DNA of 64,000 nucleotides from Candidatus Methanofrustulum fimipullorum (GTDB lineage Archaea; Halobacteriota; Methanosarcinia; Methanosarcinales; Methanosarcinaceae): NCBI GenBank assembly GCA_012518265.1, contig JAAYST010000052.1, positions 1 to 64,000 of the forward strand, read 5' to 3'. Shown piece by piece: positions 44,734 to 54,027 of this stretch (position 1 is its first letter; each line of letters starts with the position of its first letter). The notes under the pieces were generated by a model. It saw only the letters and a program-made list of their open reading frames with translations, ran no database searches and was not told where the DNA came from. The position numbers and the translations under genes were made by a program.

Positions 44734-46332
44734 TCAATTCCCGAGCAATTCGCTTAACGTATATTGTTTCGGTTTTTCGCGTCCCTTATCATGTTTCTTT
44801 TCCGCAACACTTTTTCCCGTTTCTATTTCCGCAACGCTTTTCATTTCAGTTTCCGTAACTTTTTTCGTTTCAATTTCCGTAATATTTTTTTCCATTTCTG
44901 CTTCCGCAACGTTTTCCATTTCTGCTTCCGCAACGTTTTCCATTTCCGTTTCCGAAATATTCTTTTCCATCTCTGTTTCCGCAACGTTTTCCGTTTCAAT
45001 TTCCGAAATCTTTTTTTCCGTATCGTTTTTCATAATTTCAACGATTTCATTCATATTATATTCATTATATTCGTCGACGTCTTTTATCAAAAGTTCTTCG
45101 ATTTTTTTTTCTGGTCTTTTGTGTTTTTTTGTAAAATCCATCGTTTTTATAAATGTCGTCAGTTTTTCATCCGACATATTGTCCACAGACGATTTCGGAA
45201 TATCTCTGTCTCTTATTACGGAATCCATTATGTATCCGGCTTCCGTTAAGCTCATGACTTTTATATTTTCTTTTACAACATCGTCAGGGTCCTGAAAATA
45301 CACGTGGACTGTTTCCGTTTCCGTATCGCTTATATAGGTATCTCTTTTGTCGCTTACTCTTGCAACATTTGCTCCCAAATTCAATATATGTTCTTCAATT
45401 TCCGTATACGAAATCAATGTTTTTTTAAGACCCGTTATTTCTACAAAAGTTACCGAATTCGGAATTTTTTCGGAATATTCCGAAATAACGTCGTATATAT
45501 GAGTCAATACGGAATCGGACGATTCATTTCCTTTTCCATCGTATTTTATCGGTATAATTATAAACGGTCTCGTTTCTATGTTGCGCTTTGAAATCTGTAT
45601 ACCTTTTTTATTTATTTCAACTATGTTATACGACCGCGGCGCCTCTTCGGAAGCACTGCACCTTTCCGTACTCCCTGAGTATGTTGCCCAAATATCTTTT
45701 CCGCTTTCGTTTTCTATTTCTAAAACTTCGTTTATGTGGTAATCTCCCAACAAAACAAGGTCAACGGGAATTGATACTTTTTCTAAAAAATCGTTAATTG
45801 AAAGCGGTTGCCCAGGTACAATCGGTTCAAGCAACTGGTGCAAAACCAATATGTTTTTTGTATCGACCGTTTCATATTTTGACTCGTATTCTTCCAAATC
45901 GAACGAATCGTAAGCAAAAAATCTTGCATTTGATAAATTGTCAATTCCGTAAATTGCAGCTTCAATATTTTTTTTATTTAAAACAAAAGGACTTGTTCCG
46001 AGTCTAAATGCAAGTTTCATTCCGGAAAACAAGTCAAGCCATTGTGTATTTTGCTTGCTTTCGTGGTTTCCTACAATTCCTAAAAACGGAATATTATGTT
46101 TTTTTAATTCCGAGAGAATTTTTATCGTGCCCAATAAATCCTCAAGCGACGGATTTCTTGAATCGAATAAATCGCCGGCATGGACCACGGCATCAACTTT
46201 CATTTCAATTGCATCACATACGACCTTTCTGAAAGCGTCAAAAAAATCGGAGCGACGCACCTCACTTTGATACTGTCTATACCCCAAATGGGTATCCGCC
46301 GTGTGCAATATTTTTATAGATTCTTCAGACAA
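44734..46332 (-). CDS. mre11: DNA double-strand break repair nuclease Mre11 with C-terminal repeats
   Basis: Mn-dependent nuclease acting with Rad50. Phosphoesterase motifs: LHTADTHLGYRQYQ, VHAGDLFDSRNP, LGIVGNHESKQN, LVLHQLLEPIVP (variant) and LLGDYHINE. Residues 1-330 form the nuclease and capping domains. Residues about 440-510 are a Glu-rich repeat with units like ETEMENVAEAE and EKNISETEM. The tail KQYTLSELLGN is short and probably binds Rad50. ATG start; a 13-bp tandem repeat begins 34 bases upstream. Confidence 0.96.
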   Translation of the reverse strand: MSEESIKILHTADTHLGYRQYQSEVRRSDFFDAFRKVVCDAIEMKVDAVVHAGDLFDSRNPSLEDLLGTIKILSELKKHNIPFLGIVGNHESKQNTQWLDLFSGMKLAFRLGTSPFVLNKKNIEAAIYGIDNLSNARFFAYDSFDLEEYESKYETVDTKNILVLHQLLEPIVPGQPLSINDFLEKVSIPVDLVLLGDYHINEVLEIENESGKDIWATYSGSTERCSASEEAPRSYNIVEINKKGIQISKRNIETRPFIIIPIKYDGKGNESSDSVLTHIYDVISEYSEKIPNSVTFVEITGLKKTLISYTEIEEHILNLGANVARVSDKRDTYISDTETETVHVYFQDPDDVVKENIKVMSLTEAGYIMDSVIRDRDIPKSSVDNMSDEKLTTFIKTMDFTKKHKRPEKKIEELLIKDVDEYNEYNMNEIVEIMKNDTEKKISEIETENVAETEMEKNISETEMENVAEAEMENVAEAEMEKNITEIETKKVTETEMKSVAEIETGKSVAEKKHDKGREKPKQYTLSELLGN

Positions 46333-46365
46333 AACATTTCCTCATTCAATTAAAACATAATAAAT

Positions 46366-46508
46366 ATTCAATTTAAACATTCAATTTAAACATTCAATTT
46401 AAACATTCAATTTAAACATTCAATTTAAACATTCAATTTAAACATTCAATTTAAACATTCAATTTAAACATTCAATTTAAACATTCAATTTAAACATTCA
46501 AATTTAAA
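46366..46508. repeat. 13-bp tandem repeat ATTCAATTTAAAC upstream of mre11
   Basis: Ten perfect copies (starts at 46366, 46379 and so on to 46483) and one copy with a single inserted A. It lies 34 bases upstream of the mre11 start codon, where the promoter or leader should be. The perfect identity means recent expansion. The A-rich stretch 46509-46699 that follows shows no gene. Confidence 0.92.
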
Positions 46509-46699
46509 ATTACTTAAGTCTTAATAAATTAATGTCAAACGTCTATTAAATACTTGTTTATAATGCAATTCATAAAAAGAGATTTACAAATAAAAAAGTA
46601 GAATGAAAAAAGAAAATTACAATGAAAAGTAAAGTAAAAAAGGAAAAAAATGGAAAAATAAAATGTAAAAAAGAAAAAATGGAAAAAGTAAATTTTAAA

Positions 46700-46773
46700 T
46701 GGGCCCGCTGAGATTCGAACTCAGGATCCCCGCCGTGTAAAGGCGATGTCATAACCGGCTAGACCACGAGCCC
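46700..46773 (-). tRNA. tRNA-Val (anticodon UAC)
   Basis: 74 nt without encoded CCA. Acceptor GGGCTCG pairs with CGGGCCC (one T-G wobble). D-arm GTGGTCTAGCCGGTTATGAC, anticodon stem TCGCC/GGCGG around TTTACAC giving TAC, and T-arm CTGAGTTCGAATCTCAG are all regular. Discriminator A. Poly-T-like DNA follows on the minus strand (46690-46600 is A-rich on +). Confidence 0.96.
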
Positions 46774-47275
46774 ATGTAATATTTTTGTAAAACCTTTTTC
46801 TTTTATTATTTTGCAGTTTTATTAAAAAGCAATTGTAGAATGCAATCCTTATATTTAAGAGTTTCTATTTATCAATTTATTGCCTATTAATATCTATTAA
46901 TATCTATTTTTAGATATTATACCTATTAATATTATCGTTTTACGGTATAAATGTCTTATTATATTCTTTTCATTTCTAATTTCCTAATTTTTATATATTT
47001 ATGTATAATTTTACATGATTTTATACTATTATCTATCATGTTTCATCATTATATATTAACACTTTTTTTTTATGTGGTAACACAATCGGGTTTTTAACTC
47101 GAAAAATCTGCTTTTTCAATGAATACCTTTATATTATACATAGTATTTTTAACCTGTAGCATTCGTATTTTTATTATACTGTTTTTCGTTTAATTGGTTT
47201 ACAAATTTTATACGAAAGCAGGTTTAAATCGGATAAAAATATGAAATGCAAAAAAAACGTTATATGTAGCAGTTT

Positions 47276-47402
47276 ATGACACTTGGGGTTAATAAATATA
47301 CGAGACAAAGGAGCAGAAATGTTCGTTGTTTCTGTAATTTTGTCATGAAATGTCATAATAGGTAATAATTGTTAATGACAATGTAACCAAAATGTTTATA
47401 TA
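47276..47402 (+). promoter_or_regulatory. Promoter of the vht hydrogenase operon with repeated TGTCAT half-sites
   Basis: TTTATATA at 47395-47402 is a strong TATA box; transcription would start near 47427, leaving a leader of about 85 bases. Upstream lie TGTCAT at 47341 and again at 47351 (10 bp apart, one helical turn), its inverse ATGACA at 47375, and another ATGACA at 47276. This arrangement is suited to a regulator dimer. GAGGGG (47499-47504) is the ribosome binding site. The rest of 46774-47275 is A/T-rich with no gene seen. Confidence 0.5.
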
Positions 47403-47510
47403 CGTTTCCTAAAATATAGAAAGTTATAACGGTATATAATATCGTTTTATAGTTTTATAGATAGAGATATAATTACAGTTAGTTACTGTTTTTTTTATAG
47501 AGGGGTTCAA

Positions 47511-48656
47511 ATGGCAAGTGAAAAATTGAATGTCATTGATAATTTACAAAATCTTGATGTTCTTCAAATGGATCGACGTACATTTATGAAAGCCGTCGCT
47601 GCACTTGGAGCATCCGGATTTGTTGCTAGATATGGAACTTCCCTTGCAAAAGCAATGGAATTTTCCAAAACAAAAGTAGTATGGCTTCACGGAGCGGAAT
47701 GTACCGGTTGTTCAATATCTGCATTGAACGCATACAACCCGGAATTTGCAGACGCTCTCGAAAAGCTTAATATATCGCTTGAATATCACGAAACAATTCT
47801 TGCACAGCAAGGACTTTTCGTTGACGGTAAACTCGTAAACACTTCAGAATTGAACGGTGAAATATTATTGGATGAACTCGCAAACGAAGGCGGATACATC
47901 CTCGTAGTCGAAGGTTCAATTCCAAACGGTCCCGACAATACCGGAAAAGCCTGTATACTCGGTGGCCATCCGTTTAAAGACATAGTTGAAAAAACAGCCA
48001 GAAAAGCAGATGCAATTGTTGCAATCGGAACATGTGCGTCATACGGCGGAATTACTACAACCAACTGTGACACAAAAGAATATTGTGATTTCCAAGGAAT
48101 GAGCTTTACTGAAACAACACCGGGAGGAATTCTCAAGATTCTCGGAATCGACAAACCGTGTATTAACATACCCGGCTGTCCCGCACACCCGGACTGGTTC
48201 TTCTTAACAGTTGCCGCATTAATTCTCGGAAAGCTCGACTTGAATAACATAGGTGCCGCATTGGATCAATACGGAAGACCGAAACCGTTCTATCCGCCGG
48301 AATCCACAATTCACGACAACTGTCCGCGCCGCGGATATTATGACAGAGGTATCTTGGACAAAGAAATCGCACAAGGCGGATGTCTCTGGAAACTCGGTTG
48401 TAAAGCACCGTACGCTCACTCGGATTGTGCATTGAGAAAATGGAATAACGGATTAAGCCTTTGTATGCAAGCAGGCGGTCCGTGTCTTGCATGTGTAGAA
48501 CCGACTTTCCCGAACGCATCTATGCCGTTCTTTGAAGAATCGGAAAAAACGGAAATTCTTTTCGGTGCAAACATCGGTCATGTTGCATTATTTGCAATCG
48601 GTGTTGCAGTTGTTGCAGCTGGTGTGCATGCAGTTCGAAGAATGAAAAAGGAGTGA
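47511..48656 (+). CDS. vhtG: Methanophenazine-reducing [NiFe] hydrogenase, small subunit
   Basis: Fe-S electron-transfer subunit of the membrane-bound uptake hydrogenase. A twin-arginine signal (DRRTFMKAVAALGASGF) directs export of the folded enzyme. Cluster cysteines appear in HGAECTGCSIS, GTCASYGGI, NIPGCPAHPDWF, DNCPRRGYYDRG, GCLWKLGCK and GGPCLACVEPTFPN. A C-terminal membrane helix (GHVALFAIGVAVVAAGVHAV, 20 residues) anchors it. 381 residues. First gene of vhtGAC, five bases before vhtA. Confidence 0.95.
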   Translation: MASEKLNVIDNLQNLDVLQMDRRTFMKAVAALGASGFVARYGTSLAKAMEFSKTKVVWLHGAECTGCSISALNAYNPEFADALEKLNISLEYHETILAQQGLFVDGKLVNTSELNGEILLDELANEGGYILVVEGSIPNGPDNTGKACILGGHPFKDIVEKTARKADAIVAIGTCASYGGITTTNCDTKEYCDFQGMSFTETTPGGILKILGIDKPCINIPGCPAHPDWFFLTVAALILGKLDLNNIGAALDQYGRPKPFYPPESTIHDNCPRRGYYDRGILDKEIAQGGCLWKLGCKAPYAHSDCALRKWNNGLSLCMQAGGPCLACVEPTFPNASMPFFEESEKTEILFGANIGHVALFAIGVAVVAAGVHAVRRMKKE

Positions 48657-48661
48657 TTTAA

Positions 48662-50452
48662 ATGGTTAAAGTTACAGTTGATCCGTTAACAAGAATTGAA
48701 GGTCATACCCGTATTACAGCGGAAGTTGACTCTAATGGAACTATTCAATACGCACAAAGCGGAGGATTATTGTTCAGAGGATTTGAACGTATGCTTCAAG
48801 GAAAAGATCCTCGTGACTCCGCATTATTTGTACAAAGAATTTGCGGTGTTTGTCCTATTTCTCACGGTCTTACATCAGTAAATGCACTCGACCATCTCTA
48901 CGGAGTTGCGGAAAGTGTACCGCAAAACGCATTGGCAGTCAGAAACTTTATTCAGGCCGCCAACATGGTTGCAAGTCACGCGACACACATTTATGTCTTA
49001 TGGGGTCCGGATTTATCCAACCCGCGTTACAGAGATGTTTTAACAGCCCCCGAAATGGGATTAGGCGAAGTAGGCAAAAACGTCTGGTCAGAAATGGTCG
49101 GTCGTTTCACACCGCTTTCTTACAAAATGGACGGAAAAGCAATTCCGCCCGGTGTAAGTTACATGAATGCGCTTACGGCTAAAAGAAGATGCCAAGAAGC
49201 ACTTGCACCGTTTGCAGGAAAAATGCCTCACGTTGCAATTTTGTACCCAGGAGGAGTTACATGTAACCCCGGACTCGGAGAAATTACAAAAGCTGCAGCA
49301 ACATATTTGAAAATCTTGGACTTCGTTAAAGACCACGTACTCGGTGTCGATCTCGATGTCTGGATTGAAAACACAATGAAAGCAAAATCGCCCGATGCGG
49401 CAGTCAATTTCGTAGTTGAACACTTGTCCGGTCTTATCAGTAAAGCAGACGGTAAATTTACAAAAGAAAACGGATTCAAAGATGTAGAATTCTTTGCAAC
49501 ATTTGGTTCCGAACTTGTAGGTGAAAGATTACTCGGTCTTCCTGTCAGCTTAAGACTCGACAAATTAGGAAATTATAATGATCCGTCAAAGATTCAATTC
49601 TTGTCTTACGGTGCTTACTACAAGAGAGGTCAAGACGGTTACACGCCTGAGAGTGCCGACTGGGAAAGATTTGTTACATCGGCAATTACAAAAGGAGATC
49701 TCTCAAGAGAGCCTTTCGACTCTTCAAAAATCACGGAAAGTATTGCATGTGCATTCTATACCGACGATGTCCAATCACGCCACCCGTACAACGGAACAAC
49801 AGTTCCGGTTGCGGACCACAACCTTATTAATTTCGAAGGTGACGTTACATCAAAATACAGCTGGATGAAAGCTCCGAGATATAACGGAATTCCTGCAGAA
49901 GTAGGACCGCTTGCAAGAATGCTTGCAGCACAAGATCCGCTTATCATGGGATTGGCTAAAACATTCCAAACTTATGGCATGTCTCCCGCAAGTGTATACA
50001 TGCGTGTTCTTGGAAGAATGCAAGAAGTGGCAAGACTTGCTTATATGCTTCCGGAATGGCTCTTTGATATCGATCCTGAAAAACCGTTTGCAACAAGCAT
50101 TGATTTCAATGCGGCTAAAGACGCACAAGCAATCGGTCTTTGGGAAGCTCCGAGAGGTGCTTTGGGACACTGGATTACTACAGACTCCAAAGGTAAAGTT
50201 TCCAACTATCAGGCAATTGTTCCAACTACCTGGAACTTGAGTCCGAGAGATGAAAACGGAATTCCGGGTCCTGCAGAACAAGGTCTTGTAGGAAATGCAA
50301 TTTCCGGAATTGACAACGTTTTGGGTGCCGACAATACAAACCCGATTTCAATTATGCACGTCGGAAGATCTTACGATCCGTGTGTTGCCTGTGCTATTCA
50401 CACTGTTGACATAACCGGTAAAAATGCACCGCGTGAATACAGATTACTTTAA
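48662..50452 (+). CDS. vhtA: Methanophenazine-reducing [NiFe] hydrogenase, large subunit
   Basis: Catalytic subunit with the Ni-Fe site. The two ligand motifs are complete: RICGVCPISHGL (L1, near residue 60) and DPCVACAIH (L2, near the C-terminus). After the L2 histidine a 16-residue extension remains, which a maturation protease must remove after nickel insertion. 596 residues, typical of group 1 hydrogenases. N-terminus TVDPLTRIEGHTRI is also standard. Together with VhtG and VhtC it oxidises H2 outside the membrane and feeds electrons to methanophenazine. Confidence 0.96.
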   Translation: MVKVTVDPLTRIEGHTRITAEVDSNGTIQYAQSGGLLFRGFERMLQGKDPRDSALFVQRICGVCPISHGLTSVNALDHLYGVAESVPQNALAVRNFIQAANMVASHATHIYVLWGPDLSNPRYRDVLTAPEMGLGEVGKNVWSEMVGRFTPLSYKMDGKAIPPGVSYMNALTAKRRCQEALAPFAGKMPHVAILYPGGVTCNPGLGEITKAAATYLKILDFVKDHVLGVDLDVWIENTMKAKSPDAAVNFVVEHLSGLISKADGKFTKENGFKDVEFFATFGSELVGERLLGLPVSLRLDKLGNYNDPSKIQFLSYGAYYKRGQDGYTPESADWERFVTSAITKGDLSREPFDSSKITESIACAFYTDDVQSRHPYNGTTVPVADHNLINFEGDVTSKYSWMKAPRYNGIPAEVGPLARMLAAQDPLIMGLAKTFQTYGMSPASVYMRVLGRMQEVARLAYMLPEWLFDIDPEKPFATSIDFNAAKDAQAIGLWEAPRGALGHWITTDSKGKVSNYQAIVPTTWNLSPRDENGIPGPAEQGLVGNAISGIDNVLGADNTNPISIMHVGRSYDPCVACAIHTVDITGKNAPREYRLL

Positions 50453-50487
50453 ATTTGAAATCCTTAATATTTAAAGGAGGAATGCAA

Positions 50488-51231
50488 TTGACAGAAAATG
50501 TAATGCGTTACGATTGGATTGGAAGGTGGACGCACACCTTCCACGCAATTGCAATGCTTGTTTTAATTTTTACTGGTCTTGTAATATATTTCCGCTGGGA
50601 TATAATGTCCATGCACAACGCAAGGACTTTGCATATGGTTTCGGTACCGGTTTTAATTTTAACTAACTGGTTCCTTGTGCCTTACGGAATTATAGTCCAA
50701 GGTTATGCGGAAGGCGGTGTAAAAGGTATTATCACACACTTTTACAACAACTACATATTCAATTCAAGAGATGCAAAACACCTTTCACAAGCAATAAAGA
50801 ATTTCTTCGGAAAAGGCGAATACCCCAAATTTACGATATACGATAAAGGGAAAGGTCATTATATCACAAGACTTCACCCGTTATTCAAAATATTTATCGT
50901 ACTTGAAGGAATTTCGATTTTCCTTATATTCTTAACAGGAATTGTTTTGTATGATGTAAACTGGTCAATCTTCGGACTTCCGATTGCTCAATGGATTACA
51001 ACTATATTCGGATGGTTTGCCCCGTTCCTGAATTTGTCTTCATTGTCATTCATAAGATGGGTCCACTTGGCATTGACATATTTCTTCATATTTGAATTGA
51101 TTTGTCACGCACTTATATTGCAGTTTGCACCAAAACCGTTCAATTACTGGAAAACAATATTCATTACCGGAAAAGAAGATTTCAACAATCCGGTCGTTCA
51201 AGTAATTGACAGCTCTAAAGATGAAGCATAA
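50488..51231 (+). CDS. vhtC: Methanophenazine-reducing [NiFe] hydrogenase, cytochrome b subunit
   Basis: Membrane di-heme cytochrome passing electrons from VhtG to methanophenazine. Four or five membrane segments, with heme-ligand histidines in RWTHTFHAIAMLVL, LHMVSVPVL, ITRLHPLFKIF and RWVHLALTYFFIFELICHAL. TTG 50488 is preferred: GGAGG ends seven bases before it, while ATG 50482 would be one base from that site and the longer frame from TTG 50455 overlaps the space after vhtA. About 248 residues. Last gene of the operon; the maturation protease vhtD found after vhtC in Methanosarcina is not next to it here. Confidence 0.93.
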   Translation: MTENVMRYDWIGRWTHTFHAIAMLVLIFTGLVIYFRWDIMSMHNARTLHMVSVPVLILTNWFLVPYGIIVQGYAEGGVKGIITHFYNNYIFNSRDAKHLSQAIKNFFGKGEYPKFTIYDKGKGHYITRLHPLFKIFIVLEGISIFLIFLTGIVLYDVNWSIFGLPIAQWITTIFGWFAPFLNLSSLSFIRWVHLALTYFFIFELICHALILQFAPKPFNYWKTIFITGKEDFNNPVVQVIDSSKDEA

Positions 51232-51271
51232 ATATTTTAGAAAAAATAATAAATAATGAAATAATAAATTC

Positions 51272-51307
51272 AAAAAAAGTACGATTATAAATAATCGTAC
51301 TTTTTTT
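51272..51307 (+). terminator. Terminator of the vhtGAC operon
   Basis: A16-bp perfect stem: AAAAAAAGTACGATTA (51272-51287) with TAATCGTACTTTTTTT (51292-51307), loop TAAA, T run within the 3' arm and further T runs after. It lies 40 bases behind the vhtC stop. Confidence 0.75.
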
Positions 51308-51344
51308 ACACTTTTTTTTACACTTTTTTTTACACTTTTTTTTT

Positions 51345-51975
51345 TTAAAAACCCGATATCGTTTTTCATTTATTATAAAATAGCCTGCGTTTCGTTTTTC
51401 TTATTTGCGTGCGGCGCTTTTTCGGAATTTTTGTTATTCGTTTTTTTTAATTTTCAAGAAAAAAACGGGGCGCCGTTTTATTCTTTTTAGGTTTTTAACC
51501 TGCTTTTCGTTTTATTCTTTTCCTTTAAGGTTTCAGTATCGGTGGCCCAGTTTTGTTTTTTCGTTTTATTCTTTTCCTTTAAGGTTTCAGTGTCAGTGGC
51601 CTAGTTTTGTTTTTTCGTTTTATTTTTTTCCTTTAAGGTTTCAGCGTTTTTGGCCCATTTCTGTTTTTTCGTTTTATTCTTTTTTATGAAAAACCGGCCA
51701 CACCGGTTTTTCATTTTTTGGAAAAAAATGCGCATCCTTTTTTTTGCGGCACGGCGCTTTTTTGAATTTTAACGTTTGGCCGTTTTATTCATTTTAAGAT
51801 TTAAACAGCTGCCTAGTTTATTCATTTTTAAGAGAAACGGCACATCCGTTTTATCCTTTTTAAGATTTTAACGGCAGCCACGTTTATTCATTTTAAGATT
51901 TTAAAAGCAGCCTCGTTTTTTTCAAATAAGAAAAAACGGATGCTCCGTTTTTTCTATTTGAAAAAACCGGTTTTC
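51345..51975. repeat. Third intergenic block of the mosaic repeat family
   Basis: No gene is seen in 51308-52232. Three tandem copies (from about 51519, 51574 and 51631, 52-57 bp each) of the TTCCTTTAAGGTTTCAG-CGGTGGCCCA-TTTTGTTTTTTCG motif are present. Around them are TGCGTGCGGCGC at 51407, hairpins AAAACCGGCCACACCGGTTTT (near 51685) and AAAAAACGGATGCTCCGTTTT (near 51930), and about four 36-40-bp units like TTTTAACGGCAGCCACGTTT followed by ATTCATTTTAAG. The same building blocks occur at 8.9-9.9 and 26.7-27.6 kb, always on this strand. Confidence 0.85.
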
Positions 51976-52120
51976 GTTTCTTTTTGCGTCACGACAATTT
52001 TTAAGCTTTTTCAGTTGCTTTTTTATTCTCCTTTTGGTGGAAACCTTTTTATAGAATATCAGACAATTAAAGAATGTTTTTCTTACAAAAATAAACAATT
52101 GTGAATACTTAAGTAAAGAT

Positions 52121-52168
52121 GAATATTTTTGGATATTTACGTATATTTTCGAATATTTTTGGATATTT
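52121..52168 (+). promoter_or_regulatory. Direct repeat upstream of the thermosome gene
   Basis: GAATATTTTTGGATATTT occurs at 52121-52138 and again, identical, at 52151-52168, 30 bp apart (about three helical turns), 65-112 bases before the thermosome ATG. It lies where a heat-shock regulator or transcription activator would bind. AGGAG at about 52216 is the ribosome binding site, spaced rather far from the ATG. Confidence 0.45.
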
Positions 52169-52232
52169 GAAAATAACATGAATTCAGTTTATTTTTGAAT
52201 TTTGAATTTAATTTTAGGAGATTTATATTAAC

Positions 52233-53888
52233 ATGTCAGGAACCGGACCCATTTTTGTATTAGATCCCGGAAAAGAGCAAACAAGAGGACACGAGGCTCT
52301 TTTTATGAATATTTCGGCGGCAAAGGCAGTTTCAAGTTTAGTTGAGTCAACTCTTGGTCCGAAAGGTATGGATAAAATGTTGATTAACCAAATTGGAGTC
52401 GTATCGACTACGAATGACGGTGCAACTATTTTAAAAGATATCGGAATCGAACACCCTTCTGCAAAAGCGGTTGTAGGTGTTGCAACTTCTCTTGAAAGCA
52501 CGGCAGGCGATGGAACAACGAGTTCCGTTGTATTTACGGCATCTCTTCTAGACAAGGCAGAAAAGCTTGTCAAAAAAGGATTTTATCCGGCAGTCATCAT
52601 AAAAGGATATGAAATGGCTCACGATAAAGCGCTTGAAGTTTTAGACGAGTATCAATTCAAGCTTTCGCCATATGATTCCGAAACTTACAATATTTTGAAA
52701 AACGTTGCCATTACATCAATTACCGGCAAAGCGCCCGAAGATCATAAAGAACATTTGGCCGACGTTTGTACTGAAGCCGTTCTTGCAATCGAAAAAGACG
52801 GTCTTTGTAATATAAGAACCGATGTCGTTATGCTTGCCGACGTCCAAAAACCCGTATCGGAAACGGAAGTTGTAGACGGGCTCGCATTTGTTACAAAATC
52901 GCTAACCAAATTTGTACCCAAGCAAATAAAAAATGCAAAAATCGCACTCTTGGACTCTACTCTTACAGAAAAGACAAAAGTGGATTCAAAAATGTATGTA
53001 AGTTCGCTTGAAGAACGAGATACAATTATAAGAAATCAGGAATCGAAAGTAAAAGAACTCGCGCAATCGATTATTTCAACAGGTGCAAACGTTTTATTCT
53101 CCACAAAAGGAATTTCAGCGGAATTGACCGATTATTTCAATAAACACGGCGTTTTCGTAGCACTTCCTGTAGAAGACAAAGATATTGAAAATATTTCATA
53201 TGCAACGGGCGGAAGAATCGTTAGAAGCCCACGCGAATTAACTGCAGACGACTTAGGCTATGCCGATTTGTTGGAAACCGATTATAAAAACGAAGGTGGA
53301 AAGACTTATTTACGCGGTTGTAAGGGTTCAAAAATTGTAACAGTTATCGCATGCGGCGAAACTCTCCAAATGGCCGACAACGTAGGACAGGCAATCGATG
53401 ATGCCTTAGGTGCAATCCGTTCCGCTTTTGAAGACGGAAGTGTAGTTCCGGGCGGCGGCGCATCTGAAATGGGAATTTCAATCGAGCTTTTCAAATACGC
53501 AAAAACAGTTCCCGGATATGAACAAAAGGTAATTGAAGCGTATGCGGAAGCACTCGAATATTTGCCCAAAAGACTTGCCATAAACGGCGGCCTTGACCCA
53601 ATCGACACATTAATCCGCTTGCGCTCAATGCAAAATGAAAATAAAAATCTCGGAATTGATGTTTATACCGGAGAAGTTGCGGACATGTTCGAACTGGGTG
53701 TAGTTGACCCGACACGCGTTAAACAAAATATGATAAAAGCGGCAACAGAAGCGGCAGTCATGATTTTGAGAATCGACGATGTTTTAAGATCAAGAGTAAG
53801 ATCGGAAATACCGTCAAACATTGACCCGAGCCATATGCCTTCAAGCTATCACGGCATGCAGGCGCCGCAAATCAATGACCGACGTTGA
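52233..53888 (+). CDS. Thermosome subunit (group II chaperonin)
   Basis: ATP-driven protein-folding ring subunit of 551 residues. Motifs: STLGPKGMDKML near residue 40, NDGATILKDI near 60, AGDGTTSSVVFTA near 90, and the C-terminal GGGASEMGISIEL and DPTRVKQNMIKAATEAAVMIL (quoted to 20: DPTRVKQNMIKAATEAAVMI). The C-terminus lacks the usual Gly-Met-rich tail and ends in HGMQAPQINDRR. Monocistronic, with a direct-repeat upstream region. Confidence 0.96.
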   Translation: MSGTGPIFVLDPGKEQTRGHEALFMNISAAKAVSSLVESTLGPKGMDKMLINQIGVVSTTNDGATILKDIGIEHPSAKAVVGVATSLESTAGDGTTSSVVFTASLLDKAEKLVKKGFYPAVIIKGYEMAHDKALEVLDEYQFKLSPYDSETYNILKNVAITSITGKAPEDHKEHLADVCTEAVLAIEKDGLCNIRTDVVMLADVQKPVSETEVVDGLAFVTKSLTKFVPKQIKNAKIALLDSTLTEKTKVDSKMYVSSLEERDTIIRNQESKVKELAQSIISTGANVLFSTKGISAELTDYFNKHGVFVALPVEDKDIENISYATGGRIVRSPRELTADDLGYADLLETDYKNEGGKTYLRGCKGSKIVTVIACGETLQMADNVGQAIDDALGAIRSAFEDGSVVPGGGASEMGISIELFKYAKTVPGYEQKVIEAYAEALEYLPKRLAINGGLDPIDTLIRLRSMQNENKNLGIDVYTGEVADMFELGVVDPTRVKQNMIKAATEAAVMILRIDDVLRSRVRSEIPSNIDPSHMPSSYHGMQAPQINDRR

Positions 53889-54027
53889 ATGTCCAAAAAC
53901 TCAACAGCTAATTTTTAATAAGAAAACAATAAAAATAAAAACAATAAATATAAAAAACAATAAAAATAAAAACAATAAAAATAATAAAAATGATTAATTA
54001 TTTAAAATCACATTATATCAGTTTGAA

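Noticed and set aside
44764-45249. 161-residue plus-strand ORF with Phe/Arg/Asn repeats
   Set aside because: It is the antisense image of the Mre11 repeat tail.
46570-46752. 60-residue minus-strand ORF
   Set aside because: It overlaps the tRNA-Val gene and continues into A/T-rich DNA; no conserved sequence.
47174-47356. 60-residue minus-strand ORF in the vht upstream region
   Set aside because: No ribosome binding site, no recognisable sequence, and it overlaps the probable regulatory sites of the vht promoter.
51405-51689. 94-residue plus-strand ORF with repeats RFQ-WP-FVFSFYSFPL
   Set aside because: The protein repeat simply mirrors the three tandem 52-57-bp DNA copies; there is no ribosome binding site and no similar frame in the copies at 9 and 27 kb.
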